From assembly GCF_026930205.1 (NCBI RefSeq), contig NZ_JANHOI010000005.1, positions 1 to 64,000 on the forward strand: a DNA stretch of 64,000 nt, given 5' to 3'. A program made the translations under genes and the position numbers. The notes beneath the pieces were generated by a model, which was not told the origin of the DNA, searched no databases, and saw only the letters and a program-made list of their open reading frames with translations. This document shows, in pieces, positions 1 to 9,805 of this stretch; the first letter of the stretch is position 1; each line of letters starts with the position of its first letter. This DNA is from Bartonella sp. 220B (lineage in GTDB: Bacteria > Pseudomonadota > Alphaproteobacteria > Rhizobiales > Rhizobiaceae).

Positions 1-23
1 GCGTGACAAGGAAATAAGAGAGC

Positions 24-332
24 ATGAACAGTCAAAATATCCGCATTCGCTTGAAAGCATTTGACCACAGAATTCTTGATGCATCGACACGCGAGATTGT
101 GTCGACTGCTAAGCGTACTGGTGCAAATGTCCGTGGTCCTATTCCGCTGCCAACGCGGATTGAGAAGTTTACAGTCAATCGTGGGCCGCACATCGATAAG
201 AAGAGTCGTGAGCAGTTTGAAATGCGTACACATAAGCGTCTTCTTGATATTGTTGATCCAACACCGCAAACAGTGGATGCGCTTATGAAGCTCGATCTTT
301 CTGCTGGTGTGGATGTAGAGATTAAGCTCTGA
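24..332 (+). CDS. rpsJ: 30S ribosomal protein S10
   Basis: Small-subunit head protein of 102 residues, the usual length for S10. It also serves as the NusE partner of NusB in transcription antitermination. The start is opened by [16 protein letters not shown] and closed by a typical acidic and hydrophobic tail. A purine-rich ribosome site (AAGGAAATAAGAG) lies just upstream. It is the first complete gene of the long co-directional ribosomal block; whatever precedes it is outside the window. Identification is by whole-length recognition and by its place before rplC. Confidence 0.97.
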   Translation: MNSQNIRIRLKAFDHRILDASTREIVSTAKRTGANVRGPIPLPTRIEKFTVNRGPHIDKKSREQFEMRTHKRLLDIVDPTPQTVDALMKLDLSAGVDVEIKL

Positions 333-359
333 GGTTTGAGGACAGAAGGAACAGACCCG

Positions 360-1100
360 ATGCGTTCAGGTGTAATAGCACAGAAGCTGGGCATGACCCG
401 TATTTATAATGAAGCTGGTGAGCATGTGCCGGTAACAGTACTTCGTTTGGAGAATTGTCAAGTTATTGCTCAGCGTACAGTTGAGAAGAATGGTTATACT
501 GCTGTTCAATTAGGTGTAGGCTTTGCCAAGGTTAAGAATACTACGCAAGCTCTTCGTGGACATTTTGCTAAGGCTTCAGTTGAGCCAAAAGCCAAAATAG
601 CGGAGTTTCGTGTAAGTCCCGACAATCTTCTTGATGTCGGTACTGAGATTACCGTGGAACATTTTGTTCCAGGGCAGAGGGTTGATGTGACAGGTACGAG
701 TATCGGTAAAGGTTTTGCTGGTGTTATGAAGCGGCATAATTTTGGTGGACACCGTGCTTCTCATGGTAATTCAATCACGCATCGTGCTCATGGTTCGACA
801 GGACAGTGTCAGGATCCGGGTAAGGTGTTTAAAGGTAAAAAAATGGCTGGCCATATGGGACAGGTTCGTGTAACAACACAGAATATTGAGGTTGTTTCTA
901 CGGATGTTGAACGCGGTTTGCTTTTAGTGCGTGGTGCTGTTTCTGGCTCTAAGGGCGCTTGGATTTTGGTGCGGGATGCCGTAAAAAGACGTCTTCCTGA
1001 TAATGCGCCTAAGCCTGCTGGTATTCGCCGTTTTGCGAAAGAGAAAACAGAAATGGTTGCTCCAGTGATGGAAACCTCTGAAACTGAGGGAGCCGAATGA
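360..1100 (+). CDS. rplC: 50S ribosomal protein L3
   Basis: Primary 23S rRNA binding protein near the peptidyl-transferase centre, 246 residues from the ATG at 360. An in-frame TTG at 336 would add eight unconserved residues and is rejected. The diagnostic loop [20 protein letters not shown] is present; in other bacteria a glutamine in this loop is methylated by PrmB. The C-terminal tail after about residue 210 is longer than in E. coli L3, as is common in Rhizobiales. The stop overlaps the start of rplD in an ATGA arrangement, implying translational coupling. Confidence 0.97.
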   Translation: MRSGVIAQKLGMTRIYNEAGEHVPVTVLRLENCQVIAQRTVEKNGYTAVQLGVGFAKVKNTTQALRGHFAKASVEPKAKIAEFRVSPDNLLDVGTEITVEHFVPGQRVDVTGTSIGKGFAGVMKRHNFGGHRASHGNSITHRAHGSTGQCQDPGKVFKGKKMAGHMGQVRVTTQNIEVVSTDVERGLLLVRGAVSGSKGAWILVRDAVKRRLPDNAPKPAGIRRFAKEKTEMVAPVMETSETEGAE

Positions 1101-1720
1101 TGGATCTTGTAGTTAAAACCCTTGATGGTAATGAAGCTGGTAAATTAAAGGTTTCTGAGGGTATTTTTGGTCTTGTTCCGCGTGAGGATATTTTGCAACG
1201 TGTTGTTCGTTGGCAGCTTGCGCGTCGTCAGCAGGGAACGCATCAATCGCAGGGGCGATCTGATGTGTCACGAACAGGGGCGAAGATGTTTAAGCAAAAG
1301 GGAACAGGGCGTGCTCGTCACTCATCTGCTCGTGCGCCGCAGTTCCGAGGTGGTGGTAAAGCGCATGGTCCGGTCTTTCGTAGTCATGCATGCGATCTTC
1401 CTAAAAAGGTTCGTGCACTTGGAGTGCGTCTTGCATTATCAGCAAAATTAAAGGCAAATGATTTAATTGTTGTTGATGATCTGAGTGTTAAAGATGCTAA
1501 AACAAAGATGCTTGTTTCCAGTTTTTCTAAGCTTGGATTTAATAATGCTCTCTTAGTTGGTGGCAAAGAGATTGATATTAATTTTTCTCGCGCAGCATCT
1601 AATATTCCTAATATTGATGTTTTACCAATTCAGGGGATTAATGTTTATGATATTTTGCGTCGCAGCAAACTTGTTTTATCAAAAGCAGCTGTTGAGGCTC
1701 TTGAGGAGCGTTTTAAATGA
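1097..1720 (+). CDS. rplD: 50S ribosomal protein L4
   Basis: Early-assembly large-subunit protein lining the exit tunnel, 207 residues. Two consecutive ATG codons (1097 and 1100) could start it; 1097 gives the ATGA overlap with rplC and is kept. The long basic loop ([20 protein letters not shown] and following glycines) is the tunnel extension. The conserved end [20 protein letters not shown] supports full length. In E. coli L4 also represses its own operon; no such leader can be judged here because the operon start is outside the window. It overlaps rplW by four bases. Confidence 0.97.
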   Translation: MMDLVVKTLDGNEAGKLKVSEGIFGLVPREDILQRVVRWQLARRQQGTHQSQGRSDVSRTGAKMFKQKGTGRARHSSARAPQFRGGGKAHGPVFRSHACDLPKKVRALGVRLALSAKLKANDLIVVDDLSVKDAKTKMLVSSFSKLGFNNALLVGGKEIDINFSRAASNIPNIDVLPIQGINVYDILRRSKLVLSKAAVEALEERFK

Positions 1721-2010
1721 CAGATCTTCGCCATTATGATGTAATTGTTAGTCCAGTTATTACTGAAAAGTCGACTATGATTTCTGAGTATAATCAAGTT
1801 GCTTTTAATGTCGCGCCGAAAGCGACAAAACCTGAAATTAAAGCTGCTGTTGAAGCGCTTTTTAGCGTTAAAGTTAAAGCGGTTAACACGATAGTCCGCA
1901 AGGGTAAAGTGAAGCGTTTCAAGGGTGTTGTTGGTCGGCAGAGTGATGTCAAAAAAGCGATCGTGACACTGGCCAGTGGTCAGTCTATCGACGTTTCGAC
2001 AGGTCTTTAA
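1717..2010 (+). CDS. rplW: 50S ribosomal protein L23
   Basis: Large-subunit protein at the tunnel exit, where trigger factor and the signal recognition particle dock. It has 97 residues, a normal length. It begins with the characteristic [19 protein letters not shown] segment and has the basic beta-hairpin with KGKVKRFKG. Its ATG overlaps the TGA of rplD by four bases, so translation is probably coupled. Confidence 0.97.
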   Translation: MTDLRHYDVIVSPVITEKSTMISEYNQVAFNVAPKATKPEIKAAVEALFSVKVKAVNTIVRKGKVKRFKGVVGRQSDVKKAIVTLASGQSIDVSTGL

Positions 2011-2031
2011 AGAGGCTCGGAGATAAGAATA

Positions 2032-2865
2032 ATGGCACTTAAGCATTTTAATCCAACTACAGCCGGGCAGCGTCAACTTGTTATTGTAGATCGTTCTTGC
2101 CTTTATAAAGGTAAACCTGTAAAAGTGTTAACTGAAGGTTTATCGTCGAAGGGTGGGCGTAATAATCGCGGCCGAGTTACTGCTCGTTTTCAAGGTGGTG
2201 GACATAAGCGTAGCTATCGGTTTGTTGATTTTAAGCGTTTTAAACGTGATATGACTGCAAAAGTAGAGCGTTTGGAATATGATCCAAATCGGACTGCTTT
2301 TATTGCGTTAATTCGCTATGAGGATGGACAATTAGGCTATATTATTGCGCCACAGCGTCTTGGTGTTGGCGATTCGGTTATAGCTGGTTCAAATGTTGAT
2401 GTTAAGCCAGGGAATGCTATGCCACTTGGTAATATGCCGGTGGGTACAATTATTCATAATGTTGAAATGAAACCCGGCAAGGGTGGTCAAATTGCTCGTT
2501 CAGCTGGTACTTATGCGCAATTGGTTGGACGAGATCAGGGGATGGCTATTCTTCGTCTGAATTCTGGAGAACAGCGTTTGGTATCTAGTAGTTGTTTTGC
2601 AACTGTTGGTGCTGTTTCAAATCCTGATCATGGGAATATTAGTGATGGTAAGGCAGGTCGGTCACGTTGGCGTGGTAAACGCCCACATGTTCGTGGTGTT
2701 GCTATGAACCCAGTTGATCATCCACATGGTGGTGGTGAAGGTCGTACATCAGGGGGACGTCATCCAGTGTCTCCTTGGGGTAAACCTACGAAAGGCAAGC
2801 GTACGCGCTCCAATAAAGCCACTGATAAGTTTATTATGCGTACGCGTCATCAGCGCAAGAAATGA
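2032..2865 (+). CDS. rplB: 50S ribosomal protein L2
   Basis: Highly conserved 23S rRNA binding protein needed for subunit joining and peptidyl transfer, 277 residues. Diagnostic segments are [19 protein letters not shown] near residue 45 and the C-terminal [20 protein letters not shown], which includes the functionally important histidine. A GGAG-type ribosome site lies at about 2016-2021. It sits between rplW and rpsS as in other S10 operons. Confidence 0.98.
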   Translation: MALKHFNPTTAGQRQLVIVDRSCLYKGKPVKVLTEGLSSKGGRNNRGRVTARFQGGGHKRSYRFVDFKRFKRDMTAKVERLEYDPNRTAFIALIRYEDGQLGYIIAPQRLGVGDSVIAGSNVDVKPGNAMPLGNMPVGTIIHNVEMKPGKGGQIARSAGTYAQLVGRDQGMAILRLNSGEQRLVSSSCFATVGAVSNPDHGNISDGKAGRSRWRGKRPHVRGVAMNPVDHPHGGGEGRTSGGRHPVSPWGKPTKGKRTRSNKATDKFIMRTRHQRKK

Positions 2866-2880
2866 GAAAGGTAGTCTGAA

Positions 2881-3159
2881 GTGGTTCGTTCAGTTTGGAA
2901 AGGTCCGTTTGTTGACGGCTATCTTCTTGGAAAAGCAGAAAAGGTTCGTGCAAGTGGGCGCAATGAAGTTATTAAAATATGGAGTCGTCGCTCTACTATT
3001 TTACCACAATTTGTTGGCTTAACTTTTGGTGTTTACAACGGCAATAAGCATATTCCTGTTTCTGTTTCTGAAGAGATGGTTGGGCATAAATTTGGTGAGT
3101 TCGCTCCCACCCGGACTTATTATGGGCATGGTGCAGACAAGAAAGCGAAGAGGAAGTAG
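2881..3159 (+). CDS. rpsS: 30S ribosomal protein S19
   Basis: Small-subunit head protein of 92 residues that contacts S13 and the A-site tRNA region. It starts at GTG (2881) preceded by GAAAGG, giving the standard opening [15 protein letters not shown]. Conserved [20 protein letters not shown] closes the protein. rplV begins two bases after its stop codon. Confidence 0.97.
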
Positions 3160-3161
3160 GA

Positions 3162-3551
3162 ATGGGAAAAGCTAAAGTTCCGCGCCAGCTTAAGGGTAAT
3201 GAAGCAAAAGCCGTTACGCGGACAATTCGTGTTAGTCCGCAAAAGCTTAATTTAGTTGCTGCGATGATTCGTGGTAAGAAAGTGAATATGGCACTCGCTG
3301 ATTTGACGTTTTCACGTAAACGTATTGCTGGGACTGTGAAAAAAACTCTTGAATCAGCGATTGCAAATGCAGAGAATAACCACGATCTTGATATTGATTC
3401 GCTCGTTGTTGCAGAAGCCTATGTTGGTAAGTCGATAGTAATGAAGCGTTTCCATGTTCGTGGTCGTGGACGTGCCAGTCGGATTGAACGTCCGTTTTCG
3501 CATCTTACTATTATTGTTCGTGAAGTTACCGAAAAAGTGGAGGCCGCATAA
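3162..3551 (+). CDS. rplV: 50S ribosomal protein L22
   Basis: 129-residue 23S rRNA binding protein whose beta-hairpin lines the exit tunnel, a macrolide-related site. Visible landmarks are [20 protein letters not shown], then [20 protein letters not shown] at the hairpin and end. The last base of its TAA stop is the first base of the rpsC start codon, so the two are translationally linked. Confidence 0.97.
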   Translation: MGKAKVPRQLKGNEAKAVTRTIRVSPQKLNLVAAMIRGKKVNMALADLTFSRKRIAGTVKKTLESAIANAENNHDLDIDSLVVAEAYVGKSIVMKRFHVRGRGRASRIERPFSHLTIIVREVTEKVEAA

Positions 3552-4261
3552 TGGGTCAGAAGATCAATCCAATAGGACTTCGTCTTGGAGTTAATCGGAC
3601 CTGGGATTCCCGTTGGTATGCTGATAGTGGTGAGTATGGACGTCTTCTTCATGAAGATTTAAAGATTCGCTTATATGTGCTTGAAGAGTTAAAACAAGCA
3701 GCTATTTCTAAGGTTGTTATCGAGCGTCCTCATAAGAAATGTCGTGTGACGATTCATTCAGCTCGTCCGGGTTTAATTATTGGTAAAAAGGGTGCTGATA
3801 TCGAGAAGCTTCGTCGTAAGCTTTCAGAAATGACAAATGCTGAGACGTCGTTGAATATTGTGGAAATTCGTAAGCCAGAAATTGATGCTACGATTATTGC
3901 ACAGTCAATTGCTCAGCAGTTAGAGCGTCGTGTTGCTTTTCGGCGTGCAATGAAGCGGGCAGTTCAATCAGCTATGCGTCTAGGAGCCGAAGGAATTCGT
4001 ATCAACTGTTCTGGTCGTCTTGGTGGAGCTGAAATTGCTCGTATGGAATGGTATCGTGAAGGTCGTGTTCCACTTCATACCTTGCGTTCTGATGTTGATT
4101 ACGGTACAGCAGAAGCTAAGACTGCTTATGGTATTTGTGGTGTTAAGGTGTGGGTCTTTAAGGGTGAGATTCTCGAGCATGATCCGATGGCTTCAGAGCG
4201 TCGTGCTACGGAGGCTGATCATTCTGGTTCTTCATCGAATCGTCGCCGCGAAAGTGCTTAG
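3551..4261 (+). CDS. rpsC: 30S ribosomal protein S3
   Basis: 236-residue head protein forming part of the mRNA entry channel with S4 and S5. The N-terminal [12 protein letters not shown] is diagnostic. A type II KH domain with the loop [13 protein letters not shown] is at about residues 76-90. The C-terminal domain carries [20 protein letters not shown]. The charged tail (about residues 215-236, rich in R, S and E) is variable in length among alphaproteobacteria. Confidence 0.97.
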   Translation: MGQKINPIGLRLGVNRTWDSRWYADSGEYGRLLHEDLKIRLYVLEELKQAAISKVVIERPHKKCRVTIHSARPGLIIGKKGADIEKLRRKLSEMTNAETSLNIVEIRKPEIDATIIAQSIAQQLERRVAFRRAMKRAVQSAMRLGAEGIRINCSGRLGGAEIARMEWYREGRVPLHTLRSDVDYGTAEAKTAYGICGVKVWVFKGEILEHDPMASERRATEADHSGSSSNRRRESA

Positions 4262-4297
4262 TTTTTGTGATTGAACTAGAATTTGGAGTAGAGAGCA

Positions 4298-4711
4298 ATG
4301 TTGCAGCCAAAGCGCACAAAGTTCCGTAAACAGTTCAAAGGCCGTATTCACGGTGTTTCGAAAGGTGGTACGGATTTGAATTTCGGTGCTTACGGTTTGA
4401 AGGCTGTTGAGCCGGAGAGAATTACTGCCCGCCAAATTGAGGCAGCGCGTCGTGCGATTACGCGTTATATGAAGCGTTCTGGTCGTGTGTGGATTCGTAT
4501 TTTTCCGGATCTTCCGGTTACATCTAAGCCGACCGAGGTCCGTATGGGTAAGGGTAAGGGAAGCGTTGATTATTGGGCTACGCGTGTTGCACCTGGACGT
4601 GTCATGTTTGAGCTTGATGGGATTCCTGAAGATGTAGCGCGTGAAGCATTAAGATTAGGTGCTGCAAAATTGCCTATTAAAACGCGTTTCGTACAGCGTA
4701 TTGCTGAATAA
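4298..4711 (+). CDS. rplP: 50S ribosomal protein L16
   Basis: 137-residue protein near the A-site and peptidyl-transferase centre. The opening [16 protein letters not shown] and the block [20 protein letters not shown] are diagnostic. The 36-base gap after rpsC holds a GGAG ribosome site (4283-4286). Length and sequence are standard for proteobacterial L16. Confidence 0.97.
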   Translation: MLQPKRTKFRKQFKGRIHGVSKGGTDLNFGAYGLKAVEPERITARQIEAARRAITRYMKRSGRVWIRIFPDLPVTSKPTEVRMGKGKGSVDYWATRVAPGRVMFELDGIPEDVAREALRLGAAKLPIKTRFVQRIAE

Positions 4712-4723
4712 AGAGGTTAAGCG

Positions 4724-4924
4724 ATGAGAGCCACAGAATTACGGGCGCAAACGCTCGACCAAATGAAAAATGAATTGGCTAAGTTAAAGAAAGAGCAGTT
4801 TAATTTGCGCTTTCAGAAGGCAACAGGTCAATTAGAAAAGACTGCACGTGTTAGGCAGGTTCGTCGTGATATTGCGCGTGTTAAAACTTTTCTTCGTCAG
4901 AAGATAAACGAAAGTAAGGTTTAA
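4724..4924 (+). CDS. rpmC: 50S ribosomal protein L29
   Basis: Small helical protein (66 residues) next to L23 at the tunnel exit, part of the docking site for trigger factor and SRP. It shows the usual two-helix coiled pattern: [20 protein letters not shown], then [21 protein letters not shown] lies just before the start codon. It sits between rplP and rpsQ, as expected. Confidence 0.96.
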   Translation: MRATELRAQTLDQMKNELAKLKKEQFNLRFQKATGQLEKTARVRQVRRDIARVKTFLRQKINESKV

Positions 4925-4935
4925 GGAAAGAAGAG

Positions 4936-5175
4936 ATGCCTAAACGCATTTTGCAGGGTGTTGTCGTTAGTGACAAGAGCGATAAGACTGTCGTTGTTAA
5001 AGTGGAGCGCCGTTATTCTCATCCACTTCTTAAAAAGACTGTTCGGCAGTCTAAGAAATATAAGGCGCATGACGAGAACAACCAGTTCAAGATTGGGGAT
5101 CGAATTTCTATTCAGGAATCTAAACCAATTTCGAAAGATAAACGTTGGATTGTTATTAAAAGCAGTGTAGCGTAG
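4936..5175 (+). CDS. rpsQ: 30S ribosomal protein S17
   Basis: 79-residue OB-fold protein that binds 16S rRNA early in assembly. Diagnostic segments are [20 protein letters not shown] and [19 protein letters not shown]. The ribosome site GGAAAGAAGAG precedes the ATG. It is followed by an unusually long gap (5176-5320) before rplN, whereas the upstream genes in the block are nearly contiguous. Confidence 0.97.
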   Translation: MPKRILQGVVVSDKSDKTVVVKVERRYSHPLLKKTVRQSKKYKAHDENNQFKIGDRISIQESKPISKDKRWIVIKSSVA

Positions 5176-5200
5176 TTCATTAGGTTTATTGTTGTAAAAT

Positions 5201-5231
5201 TTGACAGTGGATTTGTTTCCATTGGTAAATT
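5201..5231 (+). promoter_or_regulatory. possible internal promoter before rplN
   Basis: The 145-base spacer between rpsQ and rplN contains a perfect TTGACA (5201-5206) and a TAAATT (5226-5231) 19 bases later. The spacing is longer than the optimal 17, so this is only a candidate sigma-70 promoter. It could supply extra transcription to the downstream spc-type genes. Confidence 0.3.
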
Positions 5232-5320
5232 TAGGGCAATAGATTTATCGTTATTTGGCAGGCGAATCCGGGGTGTTAGAGACATGACCGGGTATAAATG
5301 TTAAGAGAAGGTGGCCAGTC

Positions 5321-5689
5321 ATGATTCAGATGCAAACAAACCTCGACGTTGCCGATAATTCTGGTGCCCGTCGTGTCATGTGCATCAAGGTGTTAGGCGG
5401 TTCAAAGCGAAAATATGCTTCGGTCGGCGACATTATTGTTGTTTCGGTTAAGGATGCTATTCCTCGTGGCCGTGTTAAAAAAGGTGATGTGATGAAAGCT
5501 GTGGTGGTTCGTACTGCTAAGGATATTCGTCGCGCAGATGGCAGTGTTATTCGTTTTGATGGGAATGCTGCTGTTTTAGTGGATAATAAGAAAGAGCCGA
5601 TCGGTACACGTATCTTTGGACCAGTTCCTCGCGAACTTCGCGGTAGGAATCATATGAAGATCATTTCGCTCGCTCCTGAAGTCTTATAA
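5321..5689 (+). CDS. rplN: 50S ribosomal protein L14
   Basis: 122-residue protein of the subunit interface (bridge with 16S h14; the RsfS silencing factor binds it in other bacteria). It opens [20 protein letters not shown] and ends with [20 protein letters not shown], both diagnostic. AGAAGG lies upstream of the ATG. It heads the second, spc-like half of the block. Confidence 0.97.
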   Translation: MIQMQTNLDVADNSGARRVMCIKVLGGSKRKYASVGDIIVVSVKDAIPRGRVKKGDVMKAVVVRTAKDIRRADGSVIRFDGNAAVLVDNKKEPIGTRIFGPVPRELRGRNHMKIISLAPEVL

Positions 5690-5701
5690 GGAGTGTGTGT
5701 T

Positions 5702-6016
5702 ATGCAAAAGATTCGAAAAGGTGATAAAGTCGTTGTTTTATCCGGTAAGGATAAAGGGTGTAGTGGTGAAGTAATTAAGGTAAATCCAAAGGAGAATAAG
5801 GCTTTTGTTCGCGGGGTTAATATGATTAAACGTCATCAACGTCAAACGCAAAAGCAGGAAGCTGGAATTGTTTCTAAGGAAGCTCCAATTCATCTCTCTA
5901 ATTTGGCGATTGCTGACCCTAAAGATGGTAAGCCTACGCGTGTAGGTTTTCGTATGAATGCAGATGGTAATAAAGTTCGTTTTGCCAAGCGTTCGGGAGA
6001 ATTGATTAATGGCTGA
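5702..6016 (+). CDS. rplX: 50S ribosomal protein L24
   Basis: 104-residue KOW-domain protein that initiates large-subunit assembly. The start at 5702 gives the standard [19 protein letters not shown]; earlier in-frame codons lie inside the Shine-Dalgarno stretch AAGGAG. The KOW motif spans about residues 4-32. The gene overlaps rplE by eight bases. Confidence 0.96.
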   Translation: MQKIRKGDKVVVLSGKDKGCSGEVIKVNPKENKAFVRGVNMIKRHQRQTQKQEAGIVSKEAPIHLSNLAIADPKDGKPTRVGFRMNADGNKVRFAKRSGELING

Positions 6017-6566
6017 GGAAAAACAAACGCCGCGTATGAAGGTGCATTATTTTGAAGTGGTTCGTAAAATCCTTCAGGAAAAGTTTAATTACAAAAATGT
6101 GATGCAAATTCCACGGGTTGATAAAATTGTAATTAATATGGGAATTGGCGAAGCAACGGCCGATTCTAAAAAGCCTTCTATTGCTGCTGAGGATTTGGGG
6201 TTGATAACAGGTCAGAAAGCTGTTGTTACCCGTGCGCGTAACTCTATTGCGACCTTTAAGGTTCGTGAAGGAATGCCACTTGGAGCTAAAGTTACATTGC
6301 GTAAAGATCGTATGTTTGAGTTTTTAGATCGTCTTGTTACGATTGCGCTTCCACGGGTTCGTGATTTTCGTGGTCTGAATCCAAAAAGCTTTGATGGTCG
6401 TGGCAATTTTGCTATGGGTATTAAAGAGCACATTGTGTTTCCAGAAATCAACTATGACAAAGTTGATCAAATTTGGGGCATGAATATTATCGTTTGTACG
6501 ACAGCAAAAACGGATGATGAGGCGCGCGAGTTGTTGCGTGCTTTTAATTTTCCTTTTCGTTCGTAA
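6009..6566 (+). CDS. rplE: 50S ribosomal protein L5
   Basis: 185-residue protein that binds 5S rRNA and forms the central protuberance bridge to S13. Motifs include [19 protein letters not shown] and [20 protein letters not shown]. The C-terminal end has [15 protein letters not shown]. The start codon lies within the end of rplX, indicating coupling. Confidence 0.97.
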   Translation: MAEEKQTPRMKVHYFEVVRKILQEKFNYKNVMQIPRVDKIVINMGIGEATADSKKPSIAAEDLGLITGQKAVVTRARNSIATFKVREGMPLGAKVTLRKDRMFEFLDRLVTIALPRVRDFRGLNPKSFDGRGNFAMGIKEHIVFPEINYDKVDQIWGMNIIVCTTAKTDDEARELLRAFNFPFRS

Positions 6567-6590
6567 CGGCAAACGTAGCGAGGTAAGGTT

Positions 6591-6896
6591 ATGGCCAAAG
6601 TCAGTGCCGTTGAAAAGAATAAGCGTCGTGAACTGATGGTAAAGCGTTATGCTGCGCGTCGTGCACGCTTGAAAGCAATAGTTATGGATCAGAAGGTTTC
6701 TCTCGAAGAGCGTTTTAAAGCTTCTGTTCAATTGGCAGAGTTGCCACGTAATTCTGCAAAAGTTCGCGTCCGTAATCGCTGTGAAGTTTCAGGGCGTCCA
6801 CGGGCTTATTATCGTAAATTAAAAATGTCGCGAATTGCATTGCGTGAACTTGGTTCAGTGGGCCATATTCCAGGCATTGTTAAGTCGAGTTGGTAA
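6591..6896 (+). CDS. rpsN: 30S ribosomal protein S14
   Basis: 101-residue long-form S14 of the small-subunit head, the zinc-free type: it lacks the paired CxxC knuckles of the short form. The conserved tail [20 protein letters not shown] is present, followed by a [11 protein letters not shown] end. It is preceded by a GAGG ribosome site and stands between rplE and rpsH as in other Proteobacteria. Confidence 0.97.
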   Translation: MAKVSAVEKNKRRELMVKRYAARRARLKAIVMDQKVSLEERFKASVQLAELPRNSAKVRVRNRCEVSGRPRAYYRKLKMSRIALRELGSVGHIPGIVKSSW

Positions 6897-6910
6897 GAGG
6901 AGATTATTTA

Positions 6911-7309
6911 ATGTCTATGTCAGATCCTCTTGGTGATATGCTCACGCGTATTCGTAATGCACTTGGTCGTAAAAAAAGCAAAGTGGTTACGCCTGCGTCT
7001 AAGCTTCGTGCACGTGTTCTTGATGTTCTTCAGTCTGAAGGTTATATTCGCGGATATAATCAAATCGATTTAGGTGATGGGAAGTCTGAAATTGAAATCG
7101 AGTTGAAGTATTTTGAAGGATTAGCGGCTATTCGTGAAGTTGCACGGGTTTCAAAACCTGGTCGACGTGTCTATGTTTCTGCTAAGTCGATTCCTCAAGT
7201 GGCAAATGGTCTTGGTATTTCGATTTTATCAACTCCTAAGGGCGTTATGGCGGATCATGAGGCACGTGAACAAAATGTCGGTGGAGAGCTCCTTTGTCGT
7301 GTTTTCTAA
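6911..7309 (+). CDS. rpsH: 30S ribosomal protein S8
   Basis: 132-residue protein essential for assembly of the 16S central domain; in E. coli it also represses the spc operon. It begins [17 protein letters not shown] and ends [20 protein letters not shown]. The start at 6911 is chosen because AAGAGGAG lies at a suitable distance; the upstream in-frame codon at 6890 falls inside rpsN. Confidence 0.96.
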   Translation: MSMSDPLGDMLTRIRNALGRKKSKVVTPASKLRARVLDVLQSEGYIRGYNQIDLGDGKSEIEIELKYFEGLAAIREVARVSKPGRRVYVSAKSIPQVANGLGISILSTPKGVMADHEAREQNVGGELLCRVF

Positions 7310-7347
7310 TGAGTGTTAAGAAAACAGAAAAAATGTAGGTTAGAACA

Positions 7348-7881
7348 ATGTCTCGTATTGGTAAAAAGCCCATTTCAATTCCTTCTGGGGTTACCGCAAC
7401 TGTTGAAGGACAGCTGGTTAAGGCAAAAGGTCCGAAAGGTGAACTGAGCTACGTCGTTAATGATGAAGTTTTAGTGAAGTTTGAGGAAAATTTTATATCT
7501 GTTTCGCCACGGGATCAGTCAAAAGATGCACGCTCTAAATGGGGTATGTCGCGTTCAATGATTGAAAATATTTTTTGTGGTGTAAAAGATGGTTTTGAAA
7601 AGCGACTAGAGATCAACGGGGTTGGTTATCGTGCCGCTTTGCAGGGTAAAGATGTTCAGCTATCGTTGGGTTTTTCTCACGATGTGATTTATAAAGTTCC
7701 AGCTGGGATTACTGTAACGATTCCTAAACCTACAGAAATTGTGATTTCTGGAATTGATAAACAGCAAGTTGGGCAAGTTGCAGCAGAAATTCGCGAATAT
7801 CGTAGGCCTGAGCCTTACAAAGGTAAAGGCATTAAACATGCAGATGAGCGCATCTTTCGTAAAGAAGGTAAGAAGAAGTAA
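7348..7881 (+). CDS. rplF: 50S ribosomal protein L6
   Basis: 177-residue large-subunit protein near the factor-binding site and the sarcin-ricin loop. Two duplicated alpha/beta domains are visible. The opening is [15 protein letters not shown], and the C-terminal [18 protein letters not shown] is diagnostic. Length is standard. Confidence 0.97.
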   Translation: MSRIGKKPISIPSGVTATVEGQLVKAKGPKGELSYVVNDEVLVKFEENFISVSPRDQSKDARSKWGMSRSMIENIFCGVKDGFEKRLEINGVGYRAALQGKDVQLSLGFSHDVIYKVPAGITVTIPKPTEIVISGIDKQQVGQVAAEIREYRRPEPYKGKGIKHADERIFRKEGKKK

Positions 7882-7893
7882 GGATTTTGTATT

Positions 7894-8256
7894 ATGGTTT
7901 CATCTAAGGACATTATCCAACGTCGTGCGCGGCGTGTGCGGCGTAGAATCAAAATGGTTTCTAGTGATCGTCCGCGGCTTAGCGTTTATCGTTCAAATCA
8001 GAATATCTATGCTCAAATTATTGATGATTTGCGTGGGTGTACGCTTGTTTCCGCATCTACCCTTGAAGGAGATTTGAAAAAAACGTTAAAAAGTGGTGCT
8101 GATAAAGAGGCGGCTTTTGCTGTTGGTAAATTAATTGCTGAGCGTGCAAAACAAGCTGGTGTTAATCAGGTAGTTTTTGACCGTGGGGCATATGTTTACC
8201 ATGGAAGAGTAAAAGCTTTGGCTGAAGCTGCTCGTGAAGGTGGTTTAAACTTTTAA
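7894..8256 (+). CDS. rplR: 50S ribosomal protein L18
   Basis: 120-residue 5S rRNA binding protein that, with L5, attaches 5S RNA to the large subunit. Diagnostic blocks are [20 protein letters not shown] and [20 protein letters not shown]. The first 20 residues are strongly basic. It is followed by a 108-base gap before rpsE that holds no gene. Confidence 0.97.
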   Translation: MVSSKDIIQRRARRVRRRIKMVSSDRPRLSVYRSNQNIYAQIIDDLRGCTLVSASTLEGDLKKTLKSGADKEAAFAVGKLIAERAKQAGVNQVVFDRGAYVYHGRVKALAEAAREGGLNF

Positions 8257-8364
8257 AATGCCTTATTTTTATTTATAAGGTAGTTAAGATATTTCGTATA
8301 AGTTTCTATGATTTATGGTGGAACTTTGTTGGAGTGCTTCCGGAAAAGAATAAAGGAATGAGGA

Positions 8365-8913
8365 ATGGCACAGAAAGAACGTGGTGAGCGAGAAGAACGT
8401 GAGAATGAATTGGTTGATAGACTTGTTCATATTAATCGTGTTGCTAAAGTTGTAAAGGGTGGGCGACGTTTTGGTTTTGCCGCTCTTGTTGTTGTTGGAG
8501 ATCAAAAAGGTCGTGTGGGCTTTGGCCATGGTAAAGCACGTGAAGTACCAGAGGCTGTGCGTAAAGCTACAGAAGCAGCAAAGCGCGGAATGATTTATGT
8601 TCCGCTTCGCTCTGGGCGTACATTGCATCATGATCTTGAAGGTCGTCACGGGGCTGGTCGTGTTTTGTTGCGTTCAGCTTCTGCTGGTACTGGTATTATT
8701 GCTGGTGGACCGATGCGTGCTATTTTTGAAACTCTTGGTATGCAAGATGTTGTTGCAAAATCATTGGGGTCATCCAATCCTTATAATATGGTGCGTGCAA
8801 CATTTGATGCTTTAGCACATCAAATGCATCCTAGAGATATTGCAGCTCAACGTGGCATCAAATATTCAACTTTACAGGCACGTCGTCGGCATTTAGTCGA
8901 TGTGGAAGGGTAG
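8365..8913 (+). CDS. rpsE: 30S ribosomal protein S5
   Basis: 182-residue protein of the mRNA entry and decoding region, where changes in family members cause spectinomycin resistance or ambiguity. The N-terminal S5 domain has [20 protein letters not shown]. The C-terminal fold has the glycine-rich [20 protein letters not shown]. An AAGGAATGAGG ribosome site lies directly upstream. Confidence 0.97.
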   Translation: MAQKERGEREERENELVDRLVHINRVAKVVKGGRRFGFAALVVVGDQKGRVGFGHGKAREVPEAVRKATEAAKRGMIYVPLRSGRTLHHDLEGRHGAGRVLLRSASAGTGIIAGGPMRAIFETLGMQDVVAKSLGSSNPYNMVRATFDALAHQMHPRDIAAQRGIKYSTLQARRRHLVDVEG

Positions 8914-8944
8914 TTTCTGAGATTATCAGAAAAGGAATTAGAAA

Positions 8945-9151
8945 ATGGTTCAGAAAAAATCTCAGAGTGGCAAAACTGTGACGGTAGAACAAGTTGGGAG
9001 TCCGATTCGGAATTCGCAGATTCAGCGTGCGACTTTGAAGGGGCTTGGATTAAATAAAATGCGGAGACGGCGTGTTTTAGAAGATACACTTTGTGTGCGA
9101 GGTATGATTGCTCGTGTTCGGCATCTTGTTCGCGTTATAGATGAAGATTAG
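8945..9151 (+). CDS. rpmD: 50S ribosomal protein L30
   Basis: Short large-subunit protein (68 residues), slightly longer at the N terminus than E. coli L30, as in other Rhizobiales. Recognisable blocks are [20 protein letters not shown] and the C-terminal [25 protein letters not shown] precedes the ATG. It lies between rpsE and rplO, the classical position. Confidence 0.96.
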   Translation: MVQKKSQSGKTVTVEQVGSPIRNSQIQRATLKGLGLNKMRRRRVLEDTLCVRGMIARVRHLVRVIDED

Positions 9152-9171
9152 AGGTTGCGGGAGTATAAAAT

Positions 9172-9639
9172 ATGAAACTCAATGAACTGCATGATCGCGA
9201 AGGCGCAACAAGAGATCGCAAACGTCTTGGACGTGGTATTGGTTCAGGTACTGGTAAAACTGGTGGTCGTGGTGTAAAGGGACAAAAATCACGTTCTGGT
9301 GTTTCACTTAATGGTTTTGAAGGTGGGCAAATGCCTATCTATCGTCGTTTGCCGAAACGTGGATTTAGGAATTTTTTTGCAAAAACTTACAACGAAGTTT
9401 CACTGGGACGTATTCAGTCGGCAGTTGATGCAGGGAAATTAAATATTGAAAAGCCTATTGATATTATTGCCTTGAAAGAAGCTGGTATTATTCGTCGTAT
9501 GAAAGATGGCGTGCGTCTTCTTTCTGGTGGTGAATTGAAAGCAAAGATTATCGTTCATGTTTCTGGTGCTTCTGAAGCTGCTCGTGCTAAGGTTGAAAAA
9601 GCTGGGGGGCAGGTTACTTTTCTTGAATCTGCTCAGTGA
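9172..9639 (+). CDS. rplO: 50S ribosomal protein L15
   Basis: 155-residue late-assembly protein. The basic, glycine-rich N-terminal tail [20 protein letters not shown] is unmistakable, followed by [20 protein letters not shown]. It is the last ribosomal gene before secY and is separated from it by a 166-base spacer containing a terminator-like hairpin. Confidence 0.97.
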   Translation: MKLNELHDREGATRDRKRLGRGIGSGTGKTGGRGVKGQKSRSGVSLNGFEGGQMPIYRRLPKRGFRNFFAKTYNEVSLGRIQSAVDAGKLNIEKPIDIIALKEAGIIRRMKDGVRLLSGGELKAKIIVHVSGASEAARAKVEKAGGQVTFLESAQ

Positions 9640-9657
9640 GCTTATTTTGATATGAAT

Positions 9658-9700
9658 GATATTCTAAGGAGATTCGTATGCTTTCTTTAGAATATCTTTT
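9658..9700 (+). terminator. terminator-like hairpin between rplO and secY
   Basis: GATATTCTAA (9658-9667) is the exact inverse of TTAGAATATC (9687-9696), separated by 19 bases and followed by TTTT. It starts about 20 bases after the rplO stop. It may be a partial terminator or attenuator that lowers expression of secY relative to the ribosomal genes, or an RNA-processing site. Confidence 0.45.
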
Positions 9701-9805
9701 GTGGAGAGTTGTTTGAGTTCTGCATTTTTTTATGTATAACGATATGGATTTTAAAAGCTATATTTCTGTGCTTTAAAGAACTGGAGTGTGGATGGGAGAG
9801 GTTTT

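Noticed and set aside
32-394. 120-codon minus-strand frame opposite rpsJ/rplC
   Set aside because: Lies opposite two certain ribosomal genes; a codon-bias shadow.
1645-2076. 143-codon minus-strand frame opposite rplW
   Set aside because: Covers rplD end, rplW and rplB start on the opposite strand; no protein features.
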